Assembly (NCBI RefSeq): GCF_001894785.1
Contig: NZ_BCWW01000010.1
Span: 124,001 to 188,000, forward strand
DNA length: 64,000 bases
Source: Rhodococcoides fascians NBRC 12155 = LMG 3623
GTDB lineage: Bacteria > Actinomycetota > Actinomycetes > Mycobacteriales > Mycobacteriaceae
Reading direction: 5' to 3'
The notes below the pieces were generated by a model, which worked only from the letters and a program-made list of their open reading frames with translations, was not told where the DNA came from and made no database searches. A program made the position numbers and the translations under genes. Positions 29,784 to 37,869 of the stretch are shown in pieces (the first letter of the stretch is position 1; every line of letters begins with the position of its first letter).

Positions 29784-30601
29784 GCCGACCCGATACGATC
29801 CAAGATCTCGGCTGCGAGTCTGTCGGGGGCTTCCTCGGGGATCCAATGGGAGATGCCGTCGAGTTCGACGAATCGGTACGGCGCATCGACGAACTCGCCA
29901 CAGCGCTCCGCGCCGGCTCGACCGATGGCGGTGTCGCCGTTGCTCCACACGTAGGTGGTCGGCACCGTCACCGCAGGTAGGTTCGCGAACTCCCTCGTCA
30001 TCGCGGCATACCAACTCGACGCAGCCGTCAGTGCTCCCGGCACCGTCAGATGGCGAACGTATTCGTCGTCGAGGCTCTCGGCTCCGAACATCGCGCGGAG
30101 CCGTTGCGCGTCGTTCTCGGTCAGTACTCGTTCGGCCTTCTCGGGTTCGCGAAGCAATCCGAAGTACTGCGACCGCTGTTGCTGGTCCGGGTCCTCGCGA
30201 ATGGCCCAGTTGAACGCCGCGGAATGCGGAACGGATGCGGCAGTGAGGCTTCGGACGCGGTCGGGATGTTCGGCAGCGACATGCCAGGCAACCACAGCGC
30301 CCCAGTCGTGCCCCACCAGGTGCGCCGAGTTCAGGTCGAAGGCGTCGAGCAGACCGAGGACGTCCTCGGTGAGACGCTCGATGCGGTAGTGCTCGACGCC
30401 GATCGGGCGGGCACCGGGGGAGTAGCCCCGCTGGTTGGGGGCCAGGACGCGGCAGCCCGCGGCCGTCAATTCGGGGGTCACCCGCGACCACGACGCGTTG
30501 GTCTGTGGAAAGCCGTGCAGCGCAACGACGGGTACGCCGTTGACAGGGCCTGCCTGCGCCAGCTCGAACGTGTACTCGCCGATGTGTACCTCGGTGGTCA
30601 T
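29780..30601 (-). CDS. Alpha/beta hydrolase, epoxide-hydrolase/haloalkane-dehalogenase type
   Basis: 273 aa from ATG 30601 with GGAG upstream. The oxyanion motif is ALHGFPQTNASW and the nucleophile elbow is VGHDWGA, with Asp as nucleophile, which separates epoxide hydrolases and dehalogenases from Ser esterases. The C-terminal histidine is in GISHWIPEEAPD. It probably opens an epoxide or a related ring with water; family assignments by sequence alone are loose. It lies 35 bp downstream of a TetR gene in the same direction and may be co-transcribed with it. Confidence 0.8.
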   Translation of the reverse strand: MTTEVHIGEYTFELAQAGPVNGVPVVALHGFPQTNASWSRVTPELTAAGCRVLAPNQRGYSPGARPIGVEHYRIERLTEDVLGLLDAFDLNSAHLVGHDWGAVVAWHVAAEHPDRVRSLTAASVPHSAAFNWAIREDPDQQQRSQYFGLLREPEKAERVLTENDAQRLRAMFGAESLDDEYVRHLTVPGALTAASSWYAAMTREFANLPAVTVPTTYVWSNGDTAIGRAGAERCGEFVDAPYRFVELDGISHWIPEEAPDRLAAEILDRIGSA

Positions 30602-30636
30602 GATGCTCCTTCGCGGCTCGCGCTCGTGCCCGACGG

Positions 30637-31263
30637 TCAGGCCCGTCGCGGTTCCCATTTGCTCATCCCCAGCATGATCATCCGGATCTGCTTCTCGGTG
30701 CGTTCGATGAGGTCTTTCTCGTTCTGACTACCCGGCCGGTCGATCTCCAACAGACCGACCACCGCCGTCAGCATCGTCGAGACCAGGAGGTCGGCCGTCA
30801 TCTCGAGATCGGAGACGTCCCATCGTTCGAGACCGGGCATGCGAGAGAGGTCGATGGTCAGCTCGCTGACGAACAGCCGGAGCTCGGTGGCGAACGCGCG
30901 ACGTACCTCGGTGACTCCGCCGTAGCGCTCGCGACTGAGGAAGCGGAACTGATCCTCGTGGCTGCGGACCTGACGAACCAGGATGCCGAAGGATTCGGTG
31001 GCCGTCTTGGTACTCGGGTTGCGTCTGGCGTCGCGCAGCATCTGGCGCAGCATGCGCATGCTGTCCTCGACCAACGCGACCCCGAGGTCTTCCATGGACG
31101 CGAAGTGTCGATAGAACGCGGTGGGGACGATGCCGGCGGACCGCGCGACCTCACGCAGGCTCACGCTCGCGAACGACCGTTCGCGAAGCAGATCGAGTGT
31201 GCCGTCGATCAAGGCCTGCCGCGTGCGCTCCTTGCGCTCCGCGCGGGTACCCGGTTCTGTCAC
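30637..31263 (-). CDS. TetR-family regulator, DesT/FabR-like
   Basis: 208 aa from GTG 31263, chosen because a TAAACT hexamer lies 7 nt upstream; an upstream GTG at 31287 has no support. The N-terminus (TRAERKERTRQALIDGTLDLL, then the helix-turn-helix SLREVARSAGIVPTAFYRHF) is the pattern of regulators that sense acyl-CoAs and control fatty-acid desaturases. It is divergent from the ferredoxin-reductase/desaturase pair, and a matching palindrome lies between. It therefore probably represses desaturation according to the acyl-CoA pool. That is inference from position and motif. Confidence 0.85.
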   Translation of the reverse strand: MTEPGTRAERKERTRQALIDGTLDLLRERSFASVSLREVARSAGIVPTAFYRHFASMEDLGVALVEDSMRMLRQMLRDARRNPSTKTATESFGILVRQVRSHEDQFRFLSRERYGGVTEVRRAFATELRLFVSELTIDLSRMPGLERWDVSDLEMTADLLVSTMLTAVVGLLEIDRPGSQNEKDLIERTEKQIRMIMLGMSKWEPRRA

Positions 31264-31270
31264 GGCGTCC

Positions 31271-31276
31271 AGTTTA
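31271..31276 (-). promoter_or_regulatory. -10 hexamer TAAACT of the tetR gene (leaderless)
   Basis: Seven nt separate it from GTG 31263. Confidence 0.55.
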
Positions 31277-31401
31277 TGGGCGGGCACTCTGTGATCTCCC
31301 CTCCGGTTGCTTCCGCGGTCCCCGTGAACTTCACATGAGGTCTGTAATGGCGGTCACATAAACGTTGACAGGTACCGGTGTCGCTCTGTCACACTCATGT
31401 T

Positions 31402-31419
31402 AGTGCACAATCGTTCACT
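31402..31419. promoter_or_regulatory. Palindromic operator candidate for the TetR regulator
   Basis: AGTGCAC-AATC-GTTCACT is an inverted repeat with six of seven arm bases matching, 40 bp before the oxidoreductase start. It resembles DesT/FabR sites, whose arms are AGTGAAC/GTTCACT-like. A TTGACA element at 31365-31370 lies upstream, so the palindrome would sit at or just after the transcription start. Confidence 0.5.
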
Positions 31420-31458
31420 GAATGGGTCGTAGGGTTCGATCCGGTTAGGGAGGATGGA

Positions 31459-32571
31459 ATGACGCTTCAAGAACGTCCGACGCGACCCACGGGTTCGCGC
31501 AAGTTCTCGCTTCTTTCCCTGTTCGAGGCCATGGCCACGCCCCACGCGCTCGATCGGTACCTGGAGCTGGTCGACCCCATGACGACCGTTCGTGATCTGC
31601 GCGGTGAAGTGACCGAGATACACCGGTCCACCGAAGATTCGCTGACGCTGACCATCCGCCCCACCCGACAGTGGAAAGGCTTTCAGGCCGGCCAGTTCGT
31701 TCAGGTCGGGGTGGTCATCGACGGCGTACGTCAGACTCGCTGCTACTCGCCGGCCTGTTCGCAGTACCGCAAGGACGGCCGAATCGAGCTGACGATCAAG
31801 GCGCACCCCGAGGGGCTGGTCTCGCAGTATCTGCACAAGAACGCACACGTCGGCCTCGTCGTCAGCCTGTCGCAGGCGGACGGCACGTTCAAGCTTCCCC
31901 AGCCACGCCCGGCGCGCACGCTGCTGATCAGCGGCGGCAGCGGCATCACGCCCGTGCTGTCCATGCTCAGGTCGCTGCTGGACGAGGGGTACAGCAGCGA
32001 CCTGACCTTCCTGCACTACGCGTACACCGAGAACGACGTCGCGTACAAGCAGGAGCTCGAGAAGATCGCCGCCGAGCACGACAATGTGAACCTCGTCTTC
32101 GCATACACCGAGCAGACGACCGGCGGGGACCTGCACGGGTTCTTCGGCAAAGAGCATCTCGACGCCGTGGCGCCGTGGTTCGCAGACGCGGACACCTTCC
32201 TGTGCGGTCCACCCGGGCTGATGAAGGGCGTGACGTCGTTCTTCGACGACGCAGGGCTCGGCGACCGACTGCACCTCGAGGAATTCACACCGTCCTTCGC
32301 CACCGTGAGCGACGACGTCACGGGAACCACCACGTTCTCCGGAAGTGACGTCGCCGCCGAGAACGACGGTGCAACGTTGCTCGAACAAGCCGAGGGAGCC
32401 GGTCTGTCGCCGGCCAACGGGTGCCGAATGGGCATCTGCTTCACCTGCACCTCGGTGAAGAAGTCCGGCTGCACCAAGAACATCAAGACCGGTGAGACCG
32501 ACACCGAATCCGACAAGAAGATCCAGCTCTGTGTGTCCGTTGCCGTCGGCGACGTCGACATCGACATCTAG
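31459..32571 (+). CDS. Ferredoxin reductase-type electron donor for the desaturase
   Basis: 370 aa from ATG 31459 with AGGGAGGATGGA upstream. FAD-binding barrel (residues 50-140, with RCYSPA), NAD(P)H-binding fold (SGGSGITPVLSML, CGPPGLM), then a C-terminal plant-type [2Fe-2S] domain (GCRMGICFTC plus a later LC). It carries electrons from NADPH to the downstream membrane desaturase, like Rv3230c for DesA3 in M. tuberculosis. The genes are 45 bp apart in one operon, and the whole unit is divergent from the TetR regulator. Confidence 0.9.
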   Translation: MTLQERPTRPTGSRKFSLLSLFEAMATPHALDRYLELVDPMTTVRDLRGEVTEIHRSTEDSLTLTIRPTRQWKGFQAGQFVQVGVVIDGVRQTRCYSPACSQYRKDGRIELTIKAHPEGLVSQYLHKNAHVGLVVSLSQADGTFKLPQPRPARTLLISGGSGITPVLSMLRSLLDEGYSSDLTFLHYAYTENDVAYKQELEKIAAEHDNVNLVFAYTEQTTGGDLHGFFGKEHLDAVAPWFADADTFLCGPPGLMKGVTSFFDDAGLGDRLHLEEFTPSFATVSDDVTGTTTFSGSDVAAENDGATLLEQAEGAGLSPANGCRMGICFTCTSVKKSGCTKNIKTGETDTESDKKIQLCVSVAVGDVDIDI

Positions 32572-32616
32572 TCCCGGAGCTCCCGCCCACCACCCGATCG
32601 AATTGGAGATCAGCAG

Positions 32617-33801
32617 ATGCTCGGAACGATTTTCTCGATCCTGCCCACCGCCGTCATTCCCTTCCGACGCAACGAAACGCTGCCCGACGAGCCGACCGTA
32701 CTGACGTACGAACAGGTCGAAGAGCTCGGCCGCGAACTCGACGACCTGCGGGCCCGCACCGTCGCCAAACTGGGCGACGAGGACCGCGAATACATCTACA
32801 AGATCATCAAGGCGCAGCGCGGGCTCGAGATCACCGGACGCGCACTGATGTACCTGCCTTTCGTCCCGCCGGCATGGCTCGCCGGTGTCGGCGCACTCGG
32901 CGTCGCGAAGATCCTCGACAACATGGAGATCGGCCACAACGTCATGCACGGCCAGTACGACTGGATGCGTGAGCCGGGTCTGAACTCCGAGGTGTTCGAG
33001 TGGGACACCGTCTGCCCGGCAGACCAGTGGAAGCACTCGCACAACTACATGCACCACACGTTCACCAACATCGTCGGCATGGACCGCGACATCGGGTACG
33101 GAATCCTGCGCATGGATCAGGACCAGAAGTGGAACCCGTACTACCTGGGCAACCCCGTCTACGCATTCCTGCTCATGACGTTCTTCGAGTGGGGCGTCAT
33201 GCTGCACGACCTCGAGACCGAGAACATCGTCGCCGGCAAGAGGAAGTGGCACGACGTCAAGCCGTTGCTGCAGGGAATGTGGCGCAAGGCGGGCAAGCAG
33301 GCTCTCAAGGATTACGTCATCTTTCCCGCTCTGACCGGGCCGTTCTTCGCCTCGACCGTGGTCGGCAACGTTGCTGCGAACCTGATCCGCAACGTGTGGA
33401 CGTACTCGATAATCTTCTGCGGCCACTTCCCGACGGGGGTGCAGACCTTCAGTCAGGAAGAGACCGCCGACGAGAGCCGGGGCGAATGGTACGTCCGTCA
33501 GATGCTCGGATCGGCCAACATCGAGGGTTCGCCGCTGTTCCACATCATGTCCGGCAACCTCTCGCACCAGATCGAGCACCACCTCTTCCCGGATCTTCCC
33601 GCGCACCGCTACCCGCAGATCGCACCCGAGGTCAAGGCTCTGTGCCAGAAGTACGACCTGCCGTACAACACCGGCGGCTTCTTCCACCAGATCGGCACCG
33701 TGTGGGGCAAGATCTTCAAGCTCGCTCTGCCCAACTCGCTCACCGGATCGGCTGCCCCGGCCAGTGTTATCGTCGAGCGTAAGAAGACCGACGCAGCGTG
33801 A
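32617..33801 (+). CDS. desA3: Acyl-CoA delta-9 desaturase, membrane di-iron type
   Basis: 394 aa. Three histidine boxes hold the di-iron centre: GHNVMH (H107, H111), HSHNYMHH (140-147) and HQIEHH near residue 315. Hydrophobic stretches at about 78-100, 165-185 and 225-255 embed it in the membrane. It inserts a cis double bond in stearoyl-type CoA (oleate formation) using the reductase encoded just upstream. GGAG precedes the ATG. The stop overlaps the next small gene by GTGA. The symbol follows the M. tuberculosis homologue recalled by sequence and operon order. Confidence 0.9.
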   Translation: MLGTIFSILPTAVIPFRRNETLPDEPTVLTYEQVEELGRELDDLRARTVAKLGDEDREYIYKIIKAQRGLEITGRALMYLPFVPPAWLAGVGALGVAKILDNMEIGHNVMHGQYDWMREPGLNSEVFEWDTVCPADQWKHSHNYMHHTFTNIVGMDRDIGYGILRMDQDQKWNPYYLGNPVYAFLLMTFFEWGVMLHDLETENIVAGKRKWHDVKPLLQGMWRKAGKQALKDYVIFPALTGPFFASTVVGNVAANLIRNVWTYSIIFCGHFPTGVQTFSQEETADESRGEWYVRQMLGSANIEGSPLFHIMSGNLSHQIEHHLFPDLPAHRYPQIAPEVKALCQKYDLPYNTGGFFHQIGTVWGKIFKLALPNSLTGSAAPASVIVERKKTDAA

Positions 33802-34061
33802 CGACTTCGAAGGGGGCGGTCCTGGTGGTGGGAAGGTTCGAGCGCAACAAGGACACCGTGCAGGATTTCACCGAGTCTGCGGCGACACACGTCGGCAGAA
33901 TCGTGGTGATCATCGCCGGAGCGGTCCGTGACGTCACTCGCGAGATCGGTGATCTGATCACCGATGGAATCGAAATGCGTGAGGCCGCGAAGAAGGCCGA
34001 GCGTGATGCGCCGCTGGGCACCGTGATCAACGGGGAGTTCGAGACCCGCGACCGGCACTGA
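33798..34061 (+). CDS. Small conserved protein coupled to the desaturase
   Basis: 87 aa from GTG 33798, overlapping the desaturase stop by 4 nt. Residues 28-52 (HVGRIVVIIAGAVRDVTREIGDLI) form one amphipathic-to-hydrophobic helix, followed by a charged helix with many Glu and Lys. No known domain is recognised. The translational coupling suggests it helps or regulates the desaturase complex. A strong terminator follows, so it ends the operon. Confidence 0.7.
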   Translation: MTTSKGAVLVVGRFERNKDTVQDFTESAATHVGRIVVIIAGAVRDVTREIGDLITDGIEMREAAKKAERDAPLGTVINGEFETRDRH

Positions 34062-34079
34062 CTCACCGCACGATCGACG

Positions 34080-34110
34080 AAGCCGCCCGAGCATTGCTCG
34101 GGCGGCTTTC
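34080..34110 (+). terminator. Terminator of the desaturase operon
   Basis: A 13-bp perfect stem (AAGCCGCCCGAGC, 34080-34092, with 34096-34108) with a 3-nt loop and a short pyrimidine tail. It can also work for the convergent methyltransferase gene. Confidence 0.85.
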
Positions 34111-34129
34111 TCGTGTCGGGCGTGGATGG

Positions 34130-35239
34130 CTAGCGGCGGCGCAGTCTCCACAGTGACGTGGTCTCGCGCGACCGAGCTTCGTGCAGAACATCGGAGGCGT
34201 CGGTCGCTCGAGAATGCGATGGCACGGTGTCCATCCGGTCGACGACGGTCAGGCCGGCCTTGTCGATCGACGCGAGAAGGTCTGTGCGCGTGACCAATCC
34301 GAGCAACTCGGCGAGGTCGGACAACACCAACCAGGCCTCGCCGTCGGGCGTCAGATGCCCGCCGAGGCGGCTGAGGAACGATTTGAGCATGCGAGAACCG
34401 GGATCGTAGACGGCATGCTCGATCCCCGACGTCGGCTTGGTGGGTATCCACGGCGGGTTGCAGACGATCAATCCCGCGCGGCCGCTCGGGAAGATGTCGG
34501 TCTGCACCACCTCGACCCGATCGCTGTACCCGAGTGCGTCGAGATTGGCGCGGGCGCACGCGACCGATCGGGGGTCCTTGTCGGTCGCCACCACTGCAGG
34601 TACGCCCCGGCGCGCGAGTACCGCAGCCAGCACACCCGAGCCCGTCCCGATGTCGAAAGCCCGGTCCGTGGCAGGTAGCGGTGCGTCGGCGACGAGCTGG
34701 ATGTACTCACCGCGGACAGGCGAGAACACTCCGTAGTGGGGATGAACGGACGCGTCCAGCGCCGGCACGAACACTCCCTTGCGGCGCCACTCGTGTGCGC
34801 CGATGATCCCGAGCAGTTCCCGTAGTGACAGGACGCAGGCCGAGGCATCGGGACCCAGTGCTTCCGCTACGGCCGATCGCACCTCCGGCGCTCGGCCGAG
34901 ATCGAGCCGTAGATCCGAATCGAGTTGCACCAGAAGCATTCCCAATACCCGTGCGCGCCGCGCCTGGTACTGACGATGCAGGTGGAACCGCTCGGCGGGC
35001 GACGCGTTCTCGGGCTGTGTGGCCGGTGGTACCCGCCGCGTCATGGCCGACAGGAGCTGGCGAGCGTTGTTGTAATCGCCACGCCACAGCAGAGACTCGC
35101 CGATCGTCGCCAGCTTGTAGGCCACGTCCGCCGTCGTCGCGTCGTCGACGATCCGCACCACCCGCGGTGGCGGCGCACCGTTCTCCGACTGCCATCGCGC
35201 GGATCGTTCGATGCCGTCCTCGACCCACGTGACGCTCAT
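34130..35239 (-). CDS. Class I SAM-dependent methyltransferase (RsmC/PrmC-like)
   Basis: 369 aa. The N-terminal 185 residues are a helical accessory domain. The C-terminal domain has motif I FDIGTGSGVLAAVLARRG, the acidic ATDKD, and VCNPPWIP; NPPW/Y methyltransferases act on nitrogen of adenine, guanine or glutamine. The target may be rRNA or protein and cannot be settled. ATG 35239 overlaps the upstream gene stop as ATGA, so the two are translationally coupled. Confidence 0.8.
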   Translation of the reverse strand: MSVTWVEDGIERSARWQSENGAPPPRVVRIVDDATTADVAYKLATIGESLLWRGDYNNARQLLSAMTRRVPPATQPENASPAERFHLHRQYQARRARVLGMLLVQLDSDLRLDLGRAPEVRSAVAEALGPDASACVLSLRELLGIIGAHEWRRKGVFVPALDASVHPHYGVFSPVRGEYIQLVADAPLPATDRAFDIGTGSGVLAAVLARRGVPAVVATDKDPRSVACARANLDALGYSDRVEVVQTDIFPSGRAGLIVCNPPWIPTKPTSGIEHAVYDPGSRMLKSFLSRLGGHLTPDGEAWLVLSDLAELLGLVTRTDLLASIDKAGLTVVDRMDTVPSHSRATDASDVLHEARSRETTSLWRLRRR

Positions 35240-36378
35240 GCTGCAGTGTGCGGGTACTCCGCACTGCGATGTTGGAAGGCAAGGATATTGGGGTTCACGA
35301 TGACGCCCTCCCTGATTTCGATGGAACGCTCGATGGTGGCGTCCTCACTCCACGCCGCGGGCCCGTCGAGAACCACGCGAAGGTAGGGCAGCAACGATTC
35401 GCTGATCTCCCACGTCGCCGAATTCCACAGATAGGACGGACTGTGGTCGACGGCGTAGTAGTGCACATTGTCACCGACGGTGAACATCGGGTCGGCGAAC
35501 GACGTGGGCCGAGCCCATTCGAATCCCATTCCCTCGTCACACGAGACGTCCACGACCAGGGTGCCCGGAGTCAATGTGGGCAGGTCCTCGTTCGCCAAGA
35601 ACGTCAGTGGTGAGTTCGTATCCTGCAGTACGCAATTGACGATCACATCGTGGTCGGACAGAAACTGCGAGAGTGGGATTCGACCGTCGGGAGTCAGAGC
35701 TCGGCTCTGGCGGGGATCGGCGTCGTCGAGATCGAAATTGACGATGTTGGCCGAGTGGATCGGCGAACCCACCGCCGTGACCCCACGCTGAGTGAGGACA
35801 TCGACGTCGTGGATCCCGTGTGCACTGAGCGCGGTGACCGCGCCGCGCGCCGTGGCTCCGAAACCGATGACAGCGGCCCGCAACCTGCGGCCGTAGTCCC
35901 CGGTGGAACCGATCAGCTGCAATGCGTGCAGCACCGAGCAGTACCCGGCCAATTCGTTGTTCTTGTGGAACACATGAAGATTGAACCAGCCGTCCTGCGT
36001 CCAGTGGTTCATGGCCTCGAAGGCGATCAGCGTGAGCTTGCGATCGACGGCGATCTGGGTGAGCCTTTCGTCCTGCACACAGTGCGGCCAACCCCAGAGC
36101 GTCTGGCCGGGTCGAAGAGACTCGAGATCTTCGGCCTGAGGCTTCGGCAGCAGAATCACGTCGCACCGAGCAATGAGTTCGGCGCGGGTGCCGATACCCG
36201 CGACCTGCGTGGCCAGGTGCTCGTCGGAGATTCCGAACGGTTCGCCGTAGCCGGATTCGAGGAACATTCGGCTTCGAATGTCGGCGTCGATGCGATCGAA
36301 ATGAAGAGGATGAATCGGTAGTCGACGCTCATCGGGCTTGCGCGAACGTGAGAGGACTCCGAGAGTGAGCTGATGCAC
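35236..36378 (-). CDS. Alanine dehydrogenase/PNT-family protein, carboxyethyl-ornithine-synthase-like
   Basis: 380 aa from GTG 36378, which has AAGGG 7 nt upstream; the TTG nine codons earlier is rejected. SRKPDERRLPIHP at the N-terminus is the substrate-side pattern of alanine dehydrogenases. The central Rossmann fold (AAVIGFGATARGAVTALSAHG) binds NAD(P)H, and VDVSCDEGMGFEWARPTSF resembles N5-(carboxyethyl)ornithine synthases. It may reductively join a keto acid to an amino acid or oxidise an amino acid. The partner methyltransferase is coupled to it, but no pathway is evident. Confidence 0.75.
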   Translation of the reverse strand: MHQLTLGVLSRSRKPDERRLPIHPLHFDRIDADIRSRMFLESGYGEPFGISDEHLATQVAGIGTRAELIARCDVILLPKPQAEDLESLRPGQTLWGWPHCVQDERLTQIAVDRKLTLIAFEAMNHWTQDGWFNLHVFHKNNELAGYCSVLHALQLIGSTGDYGRRLRAAVIGFGATARGAVTALSAHGIHDVDVLTQRGVTAVGSPIHSANIVNFDLDDADPRQSRALTPDGRIPLSQFLSDHDVIVNCVLQDTNSPLTFLANEDLPTLTPGTLVVDVSCDEGMGFEWARPTSFADPMFTVGDNVHYYAVDHSPSYLWNSATWEISESLLPYLRVVLDGPAAWSEDATIERSIEIREGVIVNPNILAFQHRSAEYPHTAA

Positions 36379-36424
36379 GTGTAACCCTTCGTTACGCGAA
36401 GTCAACCACAGTAACGCGAGTCGG

Positions 36425-36440
36425 CCAGCGTTCGCGCTGG
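36425..36440 (-). terminator. Weak hairpin after tRNA-Arg
   Basis: CCAGCG (36425-36430) and CGCTGG (36435-36440) pair around a four-base loop, nine bases after the tRNA 3' end. No T-run follows, so its role as terminator is uncertain. Confidence 0.35.
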
Positions 36441-36448
36441 TCAGAGGG

Positions 36449-36521
36449 TGCCCCCGGCAGGATTCGAACCTGCGACCAAGGGATTAGAAGGCCCTTGCTC
36501 TATCCCCTGAGCTACGGAGGC
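36449..36521 (-). tRNA. tRNA-Arg (anticodon TCT)
   Basis: The minus strand folds with acceptor GCCTCCG/CGGGGGC, D arm AGCTCAGGGGAT, anticodon loop TTCTAAT reading TCT, and T arm GTTCGAATC. Discriminator A is at 36449. CCA is not encoded (CCC follows). No integrase or repeated tRNA end lies near it. Confidence 0.95.
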
Positions 36522-36667
36522 TGGCACGCGCGGACAGGCCCGCTCGAGCACGGTTGACGAGTGTACCTTTCCGCCTACGGCGATCACACCGGCATGGGTT
36601 GAGGGAGCAGTGCAGGGGGAAGCCTGTGATGTCGTAGACGTTCCGGCCGGCACCCGAAGGAGGTTCG

Positions 36668-37825
36668 ATGCACGACATTCTGGACGAGCTGCTGCACGCC
36701 TGGCAGACCGGCGACGCGGCCGCGGTGGCAACGGTTGTGCAGACATTCGACTCCGCGCCGCGTCCTGTGGGTGCGTCGATGATGGTCGGCCAGGACGGTG
36801 CGGTCGCCGGTTCGGTGTCCGGCGGCTGCGTCGAGGGTGCCGTGTACGAGTCGGCGCACGACGTGATGCAGTCCGGTACCCCGATACTCACTCGATACGG
36901 GGTGTCGGACGACGACGCATTCGCAGTCGGGCTCACGTGTGGGGGAACGCTGGATGTGTTCGTGCAGGCGGTGTCGAAGCACACCTTTCCCGAGTTCGGT
37001 GACGTCGTGGCGAACGTGCGCCGTAACGTCCCGGTTGCAGTGGCCACCGTGATCGCTCATGCCGACGCAACACGGGTCGGTCGGAGAGCAGTTCTGACGG
37101 AGTCGGGTATTCGCGGTTCCCTCGGCAGCTCGCGGGCGGACGCCGCCATTGCCGACGACGCGAAAGGGCTACTTGCAGCGGGACGTTCGACTGTTCTGAC
37201 GTACGGAACCGACGGCCAGCGCCGCGGTCGGGGAATGCAGGTGTTCGTGTCCAGTCATGCGCCGTCGCCGAGAATGCTCGTGTTCGGTGCCATCGACTTC
37301 GCTGCGGCGGTTGCGCAGCAGGGTGCCTTTCTGGGCTACCGCGTCACCGTCTGCGACGCCCGATCCGTGTTTGCGACCCCGCAGCGCTTTCCCGCTGCCG
37401 AGCAGGTGGTGGTCGCGTGGCCGCACGACTACCTGAACCAACAGTGGGCGGCGGGGGAGTTGGACGAGAGGACCGTGGTCTGTGTGTTGACTCACGACCC
37501 GAAGTTCGATGTGCCACTGCTCGAAGTGGCGTTGCGGATTCCGGCCCTGGCGTTCGTCGGAGCGATGGGGTCGCGGCGAACCCATGACGACCGCATCGCC
37601 CGGTTACGGGCGGCAGGAGTGACCGAGACCGAACTCGCGCGATTGTCGAGCCCGATCGGACTCGACCTGGGTGCACGCACGCCGCAGGAGACCGCGGTGT
37701 CCATTGCGGCGGAGATCATCGCCCAGAGATGGGGCGGGAGCGGCACGCCTCTCCGGCAGCAGCACGGACGCATCCACCACGACTCGCTGGACGCCGAGGA
37801 CGGGGCAAAGTACGACGCTGTGTAG
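36668..37825 (+). CDS. XdhC/CoxI-family molybdenum-cofactor insertion protein
   Basis: 385 aa with AAGGAGG 5 nt before the ATG. The N-terminal XdhC_CoxI domain has the conserved SVSGGCVEGAVYE and GLTCGGTLDVFVQ motifs. The C-terminal Rossmann-like domain has VTVCDARSVFATPQRFP, VVCVLTHDPKFDVPLLEVAL and FVGAMGSRRTHDDR. XdhC proteins bind molybdenum cofactor, aid its sulfuration and load it into xanthine-dehydrogenase-type enzymes. No such enzyme is adjacent. The nitrate reductase elsewhere in the window uses a different form of the cofactor, so it is probably not the client. Confidence 0.88.
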   Translation: MHDILDELLHAWQTGDAAAVATVVQTFDSAPRPVGASMMVGQDGAVAGSVSGGCVEGAVYESAHDVMQSGTPILTRYGVSDDDAFAVGLTCGGTLDVFVQAVSKHTFPEFGDVVANVRRNVPVAVATVIAHADATRVGRRAVLTESGIRGSLGSSRADAAIADDAKGLLAAGRSTVLTYGTDGQRRGRGMQVFVSSHAPSPRMLVFGAIDFAAAVAQQGAFLGYRVTVCDARSVFATPQRFPAAEQVVVAWPHDYLNQQWAAGELDERTVVCVLTHDPKFDVPLLEVALRIPALAFVGAMGSRRTHDDRIARLRAAGVTETELARLSSPIGLDLGARTPQETAVSIAAEIIAQRWGGSGTPLRQQHGRIHHDSLDAEDGAKYDAV

Positions 37826-37857
37826 GACTCTCGTTTCGAGTACTGCCGAACACCTCT

Positions 37858-37863
37858 TACTCT
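37858..37863 (+). promoter_or_regulatory. -10 hexamer TACTCT of the CopD-CtaG gene (leaderless)
   Basis: TACTCT lies 6 nt before ATG 37870. Confidence 0.4.
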
Positions 37864-37869
37864 GGTGGT

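Noticed and set aside
31354-33687. 777-aa minus-strand frame opposite the reductase/desaturase genes
   Set aside because: The plus-strand genes have clear motifs; the long antisense frame is a side effect of high-GC codon use.
36449-36521. tRNA-Arg as an integration site
   Set aside because: No integrase, no repeated tRNA 3' end and ordinary chromosomal genes on both sides.
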